DNA of 64,000 nucleotides from Caldicellulosiruptor danielii (GCF_034343125.1 NZ_CP139957.1:891001-955000), one strand, 5' to 3'. Numbered from the stretch's first letter, positions 1-9,172 are shown. Numbers and translations: made by a program. Notes: generated from the letters alone by a model not told the origin.

Positions 1-1
1 T

Positions 2-526
2 AAAAATCTCACATTCGAAAATAGGGGGCTTTATATTTTAAAAGGTCCAAATGGCTGTGGGAAGACCACATTTTTGAAAATGCTGTTTGGAAAAGATAAA
101 GAATATTCAGGTATAATATATAATAAGTTTAAAAAAAATGTTATGCTTCCGCAGCAGCCATATTTTTTTAAAGGAACTGTTGAATATAATCTTTCAATTG
201 CTCTTTCGCATGAGAAGTTAAAGTCTTCCCAGCAAGTTTTAAAGATGTTTGGTGTTCCTATTAAAGCTAACATAAATCAGCTCTCAGCTGGGCAAAGACA
301 GCTGGTAAGTTTCTTAAGAGCATTTTTTATACCTTCTGATGTACTTTTTTTGGACGAGCCTGATTCCTTTCTCGACAAAGATATAAAAGAATTTGTGTAC
401 AAACTTATAGAAGATGAAGCACAAAAAAGGTGTATAATAGTTGTAACTCATCATCAAACTGCAGCTTTGGAAGGCAATGTAATACATTTTGAAAATGGTC
501 AGATTATTAAAGAAGGAGAGCTTTAA
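2..526 (+). CDS. ABC transporter ATP-binding protein, 5'-truncated by window edge (possible tungstate/molybdate importer)
   Basis: The frame is already open at base 2, so the start lies outside the window. It encodes a Walker A (GPNGCGKTT, bases 44-70), a signature LSAGQ and a Walker B VLFLDEP, ending with the H-loop region (VTHHQ). It is an ABC ATPase that would power a membrane permease. The stop is 2 bases before moeA, so they are probably co-transcribed. Because the next five genes make molybdopterin, a tungstate or molybdate importer subunit (TupC/WtpC type) is the likely role, but substrate specificity cannot be read from the ATPase. Confidence 0.85.
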   Translation, partial: KNLTFENRGLYILKGPNGCGKTTFLKMLFGKDKEYSGIIYNKFKKNVMLPQQPYFFKGTVEYNLSIALSHEKLKSSQQVLKMFGVPIKANINQLSAGQRQLVSFLRAFFIPSDVLFLDEPDSFLDKDIKEFVYKLIEDEAQKRCIIVVTHHQTAALEGNVIHFENGQIIKEGEL

Positions 527-528
527 AG

Positions 529-1743
529 ATGAAAGTATTAAAAACATATTTTGAGGTTTTTGAGATGCTTAAAGATGAGTTTTGTGGTTTTAGTCTTGAG
601 TCAGAAAAGGTATCTATCCAAGAAGCAGTTTTTAGAATTGTAGCTCAAGATATTGTATCAGGAATAGATGTTCCTCACTTTGATAAGTCCACAGTTGATG
701 GGTATGCGCTGATGTGTGAAGAGACATTTGAAGCAAACGATGAAAACCCGTCCATATTTGAAATAGTAGGAGAGGTGAAAACGGGAGAGGTACCTAATTT
801 TCAAATACAAAAAGGACAGGCTGCAAAGATATTTACAGGAGGGTATGTGCCACAAAATGCAAATAGCATTGTGATGCTTGAAAATACCATTGAAGAGGAT
901 GGAAAACTCTATGTTTTCAAGCCGGCAAAACCTGGCGAGAATATACTCAAAAAAGGTGAGGATATAAAAAAGGGTAGCATTGTCATCAAAAAATATCAAA
1001 AACTTGAGCCTGCTCAAATTGGCGTGCTGGCTGCAATAGGGAAAAAGGAAGTGGAAGTTTTTAAAAAAATAAGAGTGGGTATCATCTCAACCGGAGATGA
1101 AATAATATCGCAGGATGAAAAGCTCTATAGTGCGAAGATTTATGATGTTAACTCATTTACTTTGTACACATCATGCTGTAAGGAGTATGTTCTGCCCAAA
1201 ATGTACGGAATCGTAAAAGATGATTTTGAAGATTTAAAAAATTCTCTCTTAAGAGCTTTGGAGGAAAATGACGTTGTTCTTATTTCAGGTGGAAGTTCTG
1301 TTGGCACATACGACAACACTTTAAAGGCTATTGAGAGTTTAAAAGACTCTAAAGTGCTTGTTGATGGTGTATCAATAAAACCGGGAAAGCCAACCATAAT
1401 AGCAAAGGTTGGAAGAAAGGCAGTTTTCGGGCTTCCTGGTCATCCTGTATCTTGCCTTTTTATATTTAACTTTTTTGTTAAAAAACTGATTGACATCATA
1501 TTACATCAGCAGGACACTTCAAGAAAAGTTCTTGCTAAGATGAAGACAAGCGTCGCAACTTCATCCGGCAGAACAGAGTTTGTATTTGTAAAGCTTCATT
1601 TTGGTGATGAAGTTTTAGCTGAACCTCTATATGGCAAATCAGGTTCGATAAATCTTTTGAATAATGCAACTGGATATATAAGGGTTGATGCTACAAAGAC
1701 TGGCATCAGGGCAGGAGATATTGTTGAGGTGGTATTGATATGA
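529..1743 (+). CDS. moeA: Molybdopterin molybdenumtransferase MoeA, copy 1
   Basis: A 404-aa MoeA-family protein, the usual length. MoeA inserts molybdate (or tungstate in some anaerobes) into adenylylated molybdopterin. Visible marks are the N-terminal VPHFDKSTVDGYAL motif, the MoCF-binding-like domain with ISTGDEI and ISGGSSVGTYD, and the KPGKPT...GLPGHPVSC stretch, followed by the C-terminal domain IV. ATG start 2 bases after the ABC ATPase; its stop overlaps the next gene by 4 bases, so translation is coupled. It is followed by a second, diverged MoeA, and the pair may divide Mo/W specificity or the adenylation and insertion steps (inference). Confidence 0.95.
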   Translation: MKVLKTYFEVFEMLKDEFCGFSLESEKVSIQEAVFRIVAQDIVSGIDVPHFDKSTVDGYALMCEETFEANDENPSIFEIVGEVKTGEVPNFQIQKGQAAKIFTGGYVPQNANSIVMLENTIEEDGKLYVFKPAKPGENILKKGEDIKKGSIVIKKYQKLEPAQIGVLAAIGKKEVEVFKKIRVGIISTGDEIISQDEKLYSAKIYDVNSFTLYTSCCKEYVLPKMYGIVKDDFEDLKNSLLRALEENDVVLISGGSSVGTYDNTLKAIESLKDSKVLVDGVSIKPGKPTIIAKVGRKAVFGLPGHPVSCLFIFNFFVKKLIDIILHQQDTSRKVLAKMKTSVATSSGRTEFVFVKLHFGDEVLAEPLYGKSGSINLLNNATGYIRVDATKTGIRAGDIVEVVLI

Positions 1744-2903
1744 AAGATTATCATTTTTCTGCTGTGCTTCCCCAGCATGCAAGAGCTTGTATCCAGGAAA
1801 TTCTAAGGAATTATCTGGTATTAAAAGAAGAAGAGATTTCACTGTATGATGCGAAAAATAGATTTGTTGCAGAGAATTACAAAGCTATTCACACGTCCCC
1901 GTCTGCAGATGTTGCTGCAATGGATGGATATGCTGTGATGGCTGAAGAGACATTTGATGCGTATGATACAAATCCAAAATATATTGAAAATTTCAAAACT
2001 GTCCAAACAGGGGAAAGTGTTGAGAATTTCAATACAGTTATTCCTTTTGAAGATGTTCAAGTTGAAGATGGTAAAATAAAAATTTTTCAGAGCTACTATC
2101 CACGTCAAAATGTACGGTCGCAGGGTGAGGATATAAAAGAAGGGGAGATGATAATAAAGAAAGGCGAGATTTTAACATTTTTTGACAAGGTATATTTAAA
2201 AGCTGGTGGGTGGCTTTGTGTCAGGGTTTACAAAATGCCAAAAGTTGCTTTTGTGCCAACTGGGGATGAACTTGTGGATAAAATTGAAGAAGTTGGACAG
2301 CTTGTTGAGTTCAATTCGGTGATTTTTAGTGAGCTTCTTTCCCAGTATGGCTTTGAAATTACCATTTTTAGACCGGTTGCCAACAATTTGAATGTTCTTA
2401 AAGAAACATTGAAAAAACTTATAGACGAGTTTGACATTGTGTTTGTAAATGCTGGGTCATCTAAAGGTGACAAGGATTTGACACATGAGGCAATACAAAG
2501 TCTTGGTAAAGTAACTGTCCATGGTATAGCTATAAAGCCTGGAAAGCCAACAGTCATAGGTGAGATAAATGGAAAGCTTGTAATGGGACTTCCTGGATTT
2601 CCCGTGTCCATGTTTTTTGTTCTTAAAGAGATATTTTTAAGGGCTTTCTTTGATGCATATTTGCTAAATCCAAAAGAAAAGAGCTACTTTGCTGTAGTGG
2701 AAAGAAGGATTGGTTCAGACGTTGGAGCTGAAGAATATATAAGAGTACATGTTGAAAACAAGGATGGCAAAAACCATGCAAGAGTTTTAAAAAGAGGAGC
2801 AAGCGCAATTTCAAGCTTAAAAAGAGCAGATGGATATATAATTGTGCCAGTAAATGTGGATGTTGTGGAAGAGGGAAGTTTGGTTGAGGTAAAGATGATT
2901 TGA
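1740..2903 (+). CDS. moeA: Molybdopterin molybdenumtransferase MoeA, copy 2
   Basis: A 387-aa MoeA paralog in tandem with copy 1. It keeps the domain order: ADVAAMDGYAVM near the N terminus, VPTGDEL, VNAGSSKGDKD in place of the more usual SGGxSxGxxD, and KPGKPT...GLPGFPVSM. The GG-to-AG change and the extra aspartates in the SSKGDKD loop differ from copy 1 and fall in the predicted metal/pterin-binding loop. It overlaps copy 1 by 4 bases and moaA lies directly downstream. It is clearly not a recent duplicate. A tungsten-specific role is plausible but not shown. Confidence 0.93.
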   Translation: MKDYHFSAVLPQHARACIQEILRNYLVLKEEEISLYDAKNRFVAENYKAIHTSPSADVAAMDGYAVMAEETFDAYDTNPKYIENFKTVQTGESVENFNTVIPFEDVQVEDGKIKIFQSYYPRQNVRSQGEDIKEGEMIIKKGEILTFFDKVYLKAGGWLCVRVYKMPKVAFVPTGDELVDKIEEVGQLVEFNSVIFSELLSQYGFEITIFRPVANNLNVLKETLKKLIDEFDIVFVNAGSSKGDKDLTHEAIQSLGKVTVHGIAIKPGKPTVIGEINGKLVMGLPGFPVSMFFVLKEIFLRAFFDAYLLNPKEKSYFAVVERRIGSDVGAEEYIRVHVENKDGKNHARVLKRGASAISSLKRADGYIIVPVNVDVVEEGSLVEVKMI

Positions 2904-2917
2904 AAAAGGTGATGAAA

Positions 2918-3844
2918 ATGTTTGATGGTTTTTCAAGGAAAATAGACTATTTAAGACTTTCGGTGACTGATAAATGCAACTTTTTTTGTATGTATTGCCG
3001 GACAAAGGATTTTTGTTCTGAAAGCTCAGGCCAGCTTTCAAGAGATGAGATATTCAGAATAATCTCTGCATTTAAAAAGCTTGGGATACAAAAGCTTCGT
3101 ATCACTGGCGGTGAACCTTTTTTGCGAGATGATATCTTTGAGATAATTGAGTTTGCAAACAAGATTGGTATAGAAAATATAAATATAACAACAAATGGTT
3201 GGTTAGATAGCGAAAAGATTAGAAAGATTATTAAAAGTCCACTCAAATCAATAAATATTTCTCTTGATACATTAGATAGAGAAAAATACAAGCTTGTAAC
3301 TGGAATTGACGGCTTGGACAAGGTTTTGAAAACTGTAGAAGAGCTCAAAAAACACAAAAATGTGAAGATAAACACTGTGCTCATTCGCTCTGTGAACCTT
3401 GATGAAATAGAAGATTTGATTTCCTTTGCAAAAAAGAATAATATTATTATTCGCTTTATTGAACTTATGCCAATTGGCGTGGCCAACCAAATCTTTAAAG
3501 ACGAATTTGTGAGCAAAGATGATGTTATTAAAAGATTTGAAGGGATAAAAGAAATAGATATAGTAGAGGTTTCGGCTGCCAAATATTACTATATTGAAGA
3601 TTTTGACTACATGGTAGGATTTATAAGCTCTGTGTCAGACCATTTTTGCAAAACGTGCAATAAAGTCAGGGTCTCATCAACTGGCGTGCTTTACAACTGC
3701 CTGTTTGATAAGAGTGGTTTGAAGCTAAGAGATTTTCTGCATGATGAAGTTCTCCTGCTCAAAAAGATAGAAGATTTTGTCAAAAAGAAAAAGCTGATAA
3801 GAAGTTTAGAATCGGATATGCCGATGTTCAGAATAGGAGGGTAG
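2918..3844 (+). CDS. moaA: GTP 3',8-cyclase MoaA (radical SAM)
   Basis: Radical SAM enzyme for the first step of molybdopterin synthesis, converting GTP to 3',8-cyclo-GTP. The N-terminal cluster motif is C20-x3-C24-x2-C27 in VTDKCNFFCMYC; the second, GTP-binding cluster uses C244, C247 and C261 near the C terminus. Length is 308 aa from this start. The reading frame extends upstream to a TTG at 2900, but the AAGGTG at 2906-2911 sits well spaced before ATG 2918 and gives the typical MoaA N terminus (MFDGFSRKIDYLR). The shorter start is therefore preferred. It overlaps or abuts moeA copy 2 in one operon. Confidence 0.95.
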   Translation: MFDGFSRKIDYLRLSVTDKCNFFCMYCRTKDFCSESSGQLSRDEIFRIISAFKKLGIQKLRITGGEPFLRDDIFEIIEFANKIGIENINITTNGWLDSEKIRKIIKSPLKSINISLDTLDREKYKLVTGIDGLDKVLKTVEELKKHKNVKINTVLIRSVNLDEIEDLISFAKKNNIIIRFIELMPIGVANQIFKDEFVSKDDVIKRFEGIKEIDIVEVSAAKYYYIEDFDYMVGFISSVSDHFCKTCNKVRVSSTGVLYNCLFDKSGLKLRDFLHDEVLLLKKIEDFVKKKKLIRSLESDMPMFRIGG

Positions 3845-3851
3845 TGTAAAT

Positions 3852-4778
3852 ATGGAATTTACACATTTTGATAAAGATGGCCTTCCAAAGATGGTAGATG
3901 TTACGTCAAAAGAACCAAGTTTTAGGGTTGCCAGGGCAAGTGGAAAAATCATTGTAGGAAAGAATGTTATTGAAGCAATTGAAAATGGGCTTTTACCAAA
4001 AGGTGATGTATTTGTAACCGCAAAGATTGCAGCTATAAATGCCGCCAAAAAGACATCTGAGCTCATACCTCTTTGCCACAACATATTTTTGTCTTTTGTT
4101 GATGTCTCATACAAGATAAACAGAGAAGAAGGTTACATTGAAGCGGTATCAGAGGTAAAAACTGAAGCAAAAACAGGTGCTGAGATGGAAGCAATCACAG
4201 CAGTGGTCATTTTTTTAGAGACAGTATATGACATGTGCAAAGCGGTAAAAAAAGATATGGTAATTAGTGATATAAGGCTTATAGAAAAATCTGGGGGGAA
4301 ATCTGGGCATTATATTTTTAAAAATGAAAATAAAACTGCAAAGGTTGTGTCAATCAACATCAGCAGACAAAAAGGGACGCCGAAAGAACCAGTAAGTGAA
4401 GCAGTTTTAATTGAAAACTATGGGATTGAAGGTGATGCTCACGCCGGGACTTCTCATCGGCAAGTGAGTCTTCTTGATATCTCAAGCATAAAGAAGATGC
4501 AGCAGTACGGGCTCAAGGGCCTTTGTTTTGGCAAGTTTGCAGAGAACATTACAACAGAAAACTTGGATCTGCAGAAAATTTCGCTTGGAACAAAACTGAA
4601 AATAGGGAATAATGTCTTACTTGAGATAAGCCAGATAGGAAAAAAGTGCCACGGTAGCGGCTGCGAAATTGCAAAGTCTGTTGGAGTTTGCATAATGCCC
4701 AAAGAGGGTCTTTTTGCAAAGGTATTAATAGGTGGCAAGGTCAAAGTGGGAGATAATATTGAAATTCTAAATGAATAA
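3852..4778 (+). CDS. moaC: MoaC-MOSC fusion: cyclic pyranopterin monophosphate synthase with C-terminal MOSC domain
   Basis: Residues 1 to about 158 are MoaC, which turns the MoaA product into cPMP: FTHFDKDGLPKMVDV, the TAKIAAINAAKKTSELIPLCHN segment and EVKTEAKTGAEMEA, with the conserved KxD region near KKDMVISD. From about residue 165 to the end is a MOSC domain (IEGDAHAG...RQVSLL, FAENITTENL, HGSGCEI with a conserved Cys), a family that handles sulfur or sulfurated molybdopterin. The frame is continuous, with no stop or new start between the domains, so this is a true fusion of 308 aa. It lies 7 bases after moaA in the same operon. Confidence 0.93.
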   Translation: MEFTHFDKDGLPKMVDVTSKEPSFRVARASGKIIVGKNVIEAIENGLLPKGDVFVTAKIAAINAAKKTSELIPLCHNIFLSFVDVSYKINREEGYIEAVSEVKTEAKTGAEMEAITAVVIFLETVYDMCKAVKKDMVISDIRLIEKSGGKSGHYIFKNENKTAKVVSINISRQKGTPKEPVSEAVLIENYGIEGDAHAGTSHRQVSLLDISSIKKMQQYGLKGLCFGKFAENITTENLDLQKISLGTKLKIGNNVLLEISQIGKKCHGSGCEIAKSVGVCIMPKEGLFAKVLIGGKVKVGDNIEILNE

Positions 4779-4791
4779 GAAAATTTTTTAA

Positions 4792-5286
4792 TTAGCTTTC
4801 GCTTCCACATTCTCTTTCATTTTCCAAAAGAATATTTAAGCCATGCGCTAAGATTGGTAAAACTGCTTCAAGACACTCTTTTACTGCTTTTGGTGAGCCT
4901 GGAAGATTTATTATCAAACTGTTTTTGTATATTCCTGACACTGCACGGGAAAGATAGCTTTTCTTGTTTATCTTTCCCGTTTCATATCTTATAAGCTCTG
5001 AAATGCCTGGTGTTTGTTTTTCAACAATTTCAAGTGTTGCCTCAGGTGTCACGTCTCTTGTGTAAAATCCTGTTCCACCAGTTGTCAGAATAAGGTTTGC
5101 TCCACTTTTTTGTGCATAGACTATCGCTTCTTTTATCATTTCCTTTTCATCAGGTACAATCTTATAAAATACATTTGTGAAACCCTGGGCTGATAGTATA
5201 TCAATTATTACTTTTGCGCTCAAATCCTCTCTTTCTCCTCTTGATGCTTTGTCTGAACATGTTATTACTGCGAATGTGAAGGGCAT
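4792..5286 (-). CDS. mogA: Molybdopterin adenylyltransferase MogA/MoaB family
   Basis: A 164-aa MoCF-biosynthesis-domain protein that adenylylates molybdopterin before metal insertion by MoeA. Diagnostic stretches are ITCSDKASRGEREDLS near the N terminus, LTTGGTGFYTRDVTPEAT and the INLPGSPKAVKECLEA segment. It starts at ATG 5286 with AAAGGAGATGA just upstream. It runs convergent with the moaC-MOSC gene, their stops only 13 bases apart, so it completes the pathway from the opposite strand. MogA and MoaB are hard to separate by eye. Confidence 0.92.
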   Translation of the reverse strand: MPFTFAVITCSDKASRGEREDLSAKVIIDILSAQGFTNVFYKIVPDEKEMIKEAIVYAQKSGANLILTTGGTGFYTRDVTPEATLEIVEKQTPGISELIRYETGKINKKSYLSRAVSGIYKNSLIINLPGSPKAVKECLEAVLPILAHGLNILLENERECGSES

Positions 5287-5405
5287 CTATTCATCTCCTT
5301 TCTGCAAAACTTGTGCCACAAATTTTTCGGTTAGCATTTCAAACTGAACAGGAATTTGTTATAATTATATAAGATATTTTCTTGTATTAAAAGAGGGAAA
5401 ATTTA

Positions 5406-5792
5406 ATGATTGAGCTTAAAGAAGTGCAACAGAAAAAACAACAAGAGGTCAAAAACTTTTGTAATTTGAACAATATACCTTTTGATGAAACTGCAATTTC
5501 TCACATTGTGCTGGATAGTAGCAACATAGTTGGAATTTCTCAGCTCAAGGTTGAAAATGGCATAGCTGAAATCTTGAGTATCTTTGTAAAGGAAGAATTT
5601 AGGGACATGGGATTTGGAGATGGACTTTTAAAAATGCAAATTAATTACTGTTATAGAAATTCAATAAGTTTTATTAAGGTAAAGAAGGGCCTCAATGACA
5701 ACTTTTTTAAAAGAGTTGGTTTTGTAGAAAAAGGAGATTATCTTGTTTTAGATGTTCAGGCATTCTATGCCAGTCTTAAATGTCAGCAATAA
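5406..5792 (+). CDS. GNAT-family N-acetyltransferase, small
   Basis: A 128-aa protein with a GNAT-like core: ILSIFVKEEFRDMGFGDGLLKMQI has the beta4-alpha3 acetyl-CoA loop pattern (R/Q-x-x-G-x-G/A), and NDNFFKRVGFVEKGDYLVL matches the C-terminal 'FF...GF' strand. The target is unknown. ATG start with AAGAGGG 9 bases upstream. A TATAAT at 5360-5365 may be its -10 box. It stands alone between mogA (divergent) and cheR. Confidence 0.75.
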   Translation: MIELKEVQQKKQQEVKNFCNLNNIPFDETAISHIVLDSSNIVGISQLKVENGIAEILSIFVKEEFRDMGFGDGLLKMQINYCYRNSISFIKVKKGLNDNFFKRVGFVEKGDYLVLDVQAFYASLKCQQ

Positions 5793-5815
5793 AATTCGAA
5801 GAAAGAGGGTAAGGG

Positions 5816-6597
5816 ATGCAGCTTGATTATGAATGGTTTAAAAAAAGATTTGGGAGTATGTAGGGATAAATCTTTCGTATTATAAAGAAAAACAAATGAA
5901 AAGAAGAATTGAATCGCTCATGAAAAAAAATGGGTTTGAAACTTTTGTAGATTATTACAATGCGTTGACAAAGGACCAGAAACTTTTCAACGAGTTTATA
6001 AATTATTTAACAATCAACGTCTCAGAGTTTTACAGAAACCCTCAACAATGGGAGATACTCGAAAAAGAAATTATGCCCTATATACTAAAGAGAACAAAAA
6101 GACCTAAGATATGGTCTGCTGCCTGTTCCACGGGTGAGGAGCCATATTCAATTGTGATGCTTTTAACAAAATTTTTCACTTTGAGCGAGATAAAAATTTT
6201 GGCAACCGATATTGACGATGATGCTATAAGAAAAGCCAAAGAAGGAGTATATATGAAAAAGAGCTTAGAAGGACTGCCTCAAGAATTTGTAAGAAGGTTT
6301 TTTAGAGAAAATGGAGAATTATATTACATAAGTGATGAGATAAAAAGGTGTGTTGAGTTCAAACACCATGACCTTTTAAAAGACCCATATCCTAAGGATA
6401 TGGACCTGATTGTATGCCGAAATGTTTTAATATACTTTACTGAAGAAGCAAAGGATATGGTATACAGAAATTTTAACAAGTCGCTTGTCCTCAACGGTAT
6501 TTTATTTGTAGGTTCAACCGAACAGATAATAATGCCCCAAAAATATGGGTTAAAACCCATAAAAACCTTCTTTTATGAAAAGGTGATGAATATTTGA
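5816..6597 (+). pseudogene. cheR: CheR-type chemotaxis protein methyltransferase, frameshifted near the N terminus
   Basis: CheR methylates glutamates of chemoreceptors using SAM. The natural start is ATG 5816 behind a purine-rich SD (GAGGGTAAGGG); it codes MQLDYEWFKK and hits a stop at 5858-5860. The family-like sequence continues in another frame (VGINLSYYKEKQMKRRIESL). Adding one A to the seven-A run at 5840-5846 joins the two as FKKKIWEYVGINL, a normal CheR N-terminal helix. The downstream part is intact: NVSEFYRNP, WSAACSTGEEPYS (SAM motif I), ATDIDDDAI, CRNVLIYF. The ATG at 5896 has no SD and would remove part of the N-terminal helical domain, so it is unlikely to be the real start. It is either inactivated, slippage-dependent, or a sequencing error. 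Confidence 0.8.
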
Positions 6598-7106
6598 GTA
6601 CGAGGAAAATTACATATGCAGGTATGATGGTAGCTACTACAATAATCTTTTTGATGTTTGCCTCAATCTTACCACGGGCTAATAGCATATTTTATTTACT
6701 TTGCTCTGTAAGTATCATGATAGTGGTTTGGCTCTTTGGAATTAAAGAGGGATTTTATGTATATGTTGCAAATTCTTTGTTAGCAGTATTTCTAATTCCT
6801 AACAAGCTTGTAGCAATGGTTTATATTTTAATTTTTGGTCTATATCCTATAATAAAGGCTTTGTGTGAAAAAGGATTTCCCATTTATGTAGAGTTTTTTT
6901 TAAAGCTTTTGTATTACAACCTTGCGTTAATTATTTTATATTTTATGTTCAAACTAATTATAAAAGAGATTCCGTATTTCAAATATGGGATGTTTCTTAC
7001 AGTTATTTCTTCAGAAGTTATATTTATTCTGTATGATTACCTTCTTACATTGATTTTGCAAAAACTAAAAAGCCTCAAAATCTTTGGAGGGACTAACCAT
7101 GGCTGA
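6594..7106 (+). CDS. Hypothetical polytopic membrane protein (about 5-6 TM helices)
   Basis: 170 aa, almost entirely hydrophobic: helices near residues 8-28, 32-50, 55-80, 100-122 and 133-155. The basic N terminus (MSTRKITYAG) followed by a Gly/Ala-rich helix resembles ECF-transporter S components or YybS-like membrane proteins, but no specific family is recognised. TTG start overlapping the cheR stop by 4 bases, with AAAAGGTGATG upstream. It overlaps the following transferase gene by 8 bases, so it probably belongs to that transcription unit. No function is assigned. Confidence 0.7.
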   Translation: MSTRKITYAGMMVATTIIFLMFASILPRANSIFYLLCSVSIMIVVWLFGIKEGFYVYVANSLLAVFLIPNKLVAMVYILIFGLYPIIKALCEKGFPIYVEFFLKLLYYNLALIILYFMFKLIIKEIPYFKYGMFLTVISSEVIFILYDYLLTLILQKLKSLKIFGGTNHG

Positions 7107-8079
7107 ACTTGTGATAAAAGACGCGCTTTCGTTTTTGGTAGCATTTGTCCTTGTAACCATCATCACTCCGTTTGTGCAAAAAAAATCTATTGAGCTTGGG
7201 TTTGTAGACAGACCCAATCCCCGAAAAATTCATTCGACACCTATCCCGGTGACAGGCGGCATAGCTCTTTTTTTAGCTTTTTTCATATCCCAGTTTTTGA
7301 TAAGAGGTTTTAGCAAAGAGTTCTTAGGATTTTTTATTGCTTCATGTTTGATTTTGGCAATAGGTCTTGTAGATGACTGGTATAAATCACAAGGGAAAGA
7401 ACTGAGTGCATTACCAAAATTTATCATTCAAATTTTAGCATGTTCAATAGTATTCTTTATGGGAATACAGATTGAAGGGATTACCAATCCTTTTACACAT
7501 AAATTTATAAGCTTTCCTGTTTGGTTCCAGTATATAGCAACAGTTATTTGGCTTTTTGGAGTCACAACTGTCATAAACTTTATTGATGGTATAGACGGAC
7601 TTGCGGCTGGTATTACTACAATTTCCGGAACAACCCTGTTTTTTGTTGCCCTAATGAATCTGAGCATAATATCAACTGCAAGGGTTTCAACATATATGGC
7701 AGCAGCTTTAGTGGGTGTGTCTTCTGCGTTTTTGATATTCAACCGTCATCCGGCTAAAATCTTTATGGGCGACAGTGGTGCCACTTTTTTAGGGTTTGTG
7801 CTTGGGACAATTGCTGTGGAAGGGACTTTTAAGGTTGCAACGGTAGTATCATTAATAGTACCTATTTTAACGCTTGGACTTCCTATTTTTGATAACCTTT
7901 TTGTCATATTCAAGAGAATCAAAGAAGGCAAGCCAATTTATCAAGCTGACAGAAGCCAAGTGCATTTTAGGCTTTTGGAAGCAGGTTTGAATCAGAAACA
8001 GACAGTGTTGTTTTTATATCTTGTAAGCATTTGTTTTTCCTTGACATCGCTGATTATCATGCTTCTTGCCAGAAGGTAA
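7099..8079 (+). CDS. tagO: Undecaprenyl-phosphate GlcNAc-1-phosphate transferase (MraY/WecA/TagO family)
   Basis: A 326-aa polytopic membrane enzyme that transfers a sugar-1-phosphate to undecaprenyl phosphate, starting wall teichoic acid or other cell-surface polymers. Motifs: VDRPNPRKIHSTPIPVTGG, GLVDDWY (Mg-binding Asp pair), NFIDGIDGLAAG, NRHPAKIFMGDSGA, and the HFRLL loop near residue 290, typical of WecA/TagO rather than MraY. The start at ATG 7099 is chosen because GGAGG at 7086-7090 lies 8 bases upstream; an upstream TTG at 7084 would put the SD inside the gene. About ten TM helices. Choice between TagO and WecA is uncertain. Confidence 0.92.
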   Translation: MAELVIKDALSFLVAFVLVTIITPFVQKKSIELGFVDRPNPRKIHSTPIPVTGGIALFLAFFISQFLIRGFSKEFLGFFIASCLILAIGLVDDWYKSQGKELSALPKFIIQILACSIVFFMGIQIEGITNPFTHKFISFPVWFQYIATVIWLFGVTTVINFIDGIDGLAAGITTISGTTLFFVALMNLSIISTARVSTYMAAALVGVSSAFLIFNRHPAKIFMGDSGATFLGFVLGTIAVEGTFKVATVVSLIVPILTLGLPIFDNLFVIFKRIKEGKPIYQADRSQVHFRLLEAGLNQKQTVLFLYLVSICFSLTSLIIMLLARR

Positions 8080-8188
8080 AATATATTAAAAAATTTTCAA
8101 GTTCTTTTTCTTGTTCTAAGCCGCCTAAAGATTAAATATTCTTCTTAATATGAAAGATTAACATAACTTTTTGAAAGGGTGGTTTAGA

Positions 8189-9172
8189 ATGAGAAAAAGA
8201 ATTATTTTTTTTGCGATGCTTTCTTTTCTAATCTTCTTGGCAGGCTGCAGCTGGGAAAATCTGTCTTCCACCTCACACGAAAGTACATACGCTAACAAGA
8301 GCCCTCAAGTAGACAATGGTATCAAATTTGAGGTTGTGGAAAGTGATGTTTATTTTTCTCAACAGACTGGACAAAGTGAGAATCTTACAAGTATTAAAAC
8401 CATTTTTTGCGATATAAATCACAACTTGGTGTTGGTGGAAGTCTTCTCAACCAAAACACTTGATGTTGCAAAAAGGGGGCTTGAACTTTCCACTTTTTCT
8501 GCTTCGCGACAGCGTAATCTAAGAAATTTTGGGCTTTTTTGTATTTTTCCCGACAGTGTAAAGATAAACTTCTTAAAAATTGAAAAAAACTCTGCAACCA
8601 TCGACTTGAATAGCGAGTTTTACAAGCAAAAGTATTTAGATTTTTATATCAAGGCAATAACTTTTTACTTGACATCTTTTGATAATATAGATAGAGTATA
8701 TTTTTACAATGAAGGGAAAAGTTACACAAACAAAGCTTTTGAGCGAAAAAAAGCGGGGCAGGTTATAACTTTTGTTCCTCAGAAAGTTTTATCAGAGATT
8801 TTTCTTGTTCCTAAGTGGATTGATATTCCAGAGAAATTCAAAAATATTCCAATGACATTTGCACAAAAAAGTTTAGTCAATAGTCTTAGCTATAGATTTT
8901 CTAAGTTAAATGGGTTAAAATTGAATAATGTAAAGTTAAAAGAAAATACTTTGTATATAGACCTTTCAAAAGAACTTTTAAACTTGAAAGGAAGTAGTGA
9001 AGTAGATGTTATTCTTTCTTCGATATGTTTTACTGCAAGGGGAATTGACAAAAATCTTAAGTATTTAAAGGTTTCGATAGATGGGAAAGAACCTTATCTT
9101 GACCAGTACGACTTGAAAGAAAATATAAATATGGACCGGTTCAAGCTTAACAGTTTAAAAATAAGACTGTAA
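8189..9172 (+). CDS. gerM: GerM-like lipoprotein with GerMN domain
   Basis: A 327-aa secreted lipoprotein: basic start, hydrophobic core and lipobox LAGC at about residue 19, followed by a Ser/Thr-rich linker. The C-terminal half carries a GerMN (sporulation and germination) domain pattern: TFAQKSLVNSL, then LKLNNVKLKENTLYIDLSKEL and a late IDGKEP segment. An earlier GerMN-like copy may occupy about residues 70-180. ATG 8189 with AAAGGGTGG upstream is preferred over TTG 8171. The order gerM-rph-rdgB-phosphodiesterase matches the B. subtilis gerM-rph-ysnA-ysnB cluster, which supports the name. Confidence 0.8.
   Translation: MRKRIIFFAMLSFLIFLAGCSWENLSSTSHESTYANKSPQVDNGIKFEVVESDVYFSQQTGQSENLTSIKTIFCDINHNLVLVEVFSTKTLDVAKRGLELSTFSASRQRNLRNFGLFCIFPDSVKINFLKIEKNSATIDLNSEFYKQKYLDFYIKAITFYLTSFDNIDRVYFYNEGKSYTNKAFERKKAGQVITFVPQKVLSEIFLVPKWIDIPEKFKNIPMTFAQKSLVNSLSYRFSKLNGLKLNNVKLKENTLYIDLSKELLNLKGSSEVDVILSSICFTARGIDKNLKYLKVSIDGKEPYLDQYDLKENINMDRFKLNSLKIRL

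Noticed and set aside
2947-3582. Long minus-strand open frame opposite moaA
   Set aside because: Shadow of moaA with biased Ser/Ile-rich composition and no SD.
5896-6597. CheR starting at ATG 5896
   Set aside because: No SD precedes it and it removes part of the N-terminal domain; the upstream ATG with SD plus one-base repair fits the family better.
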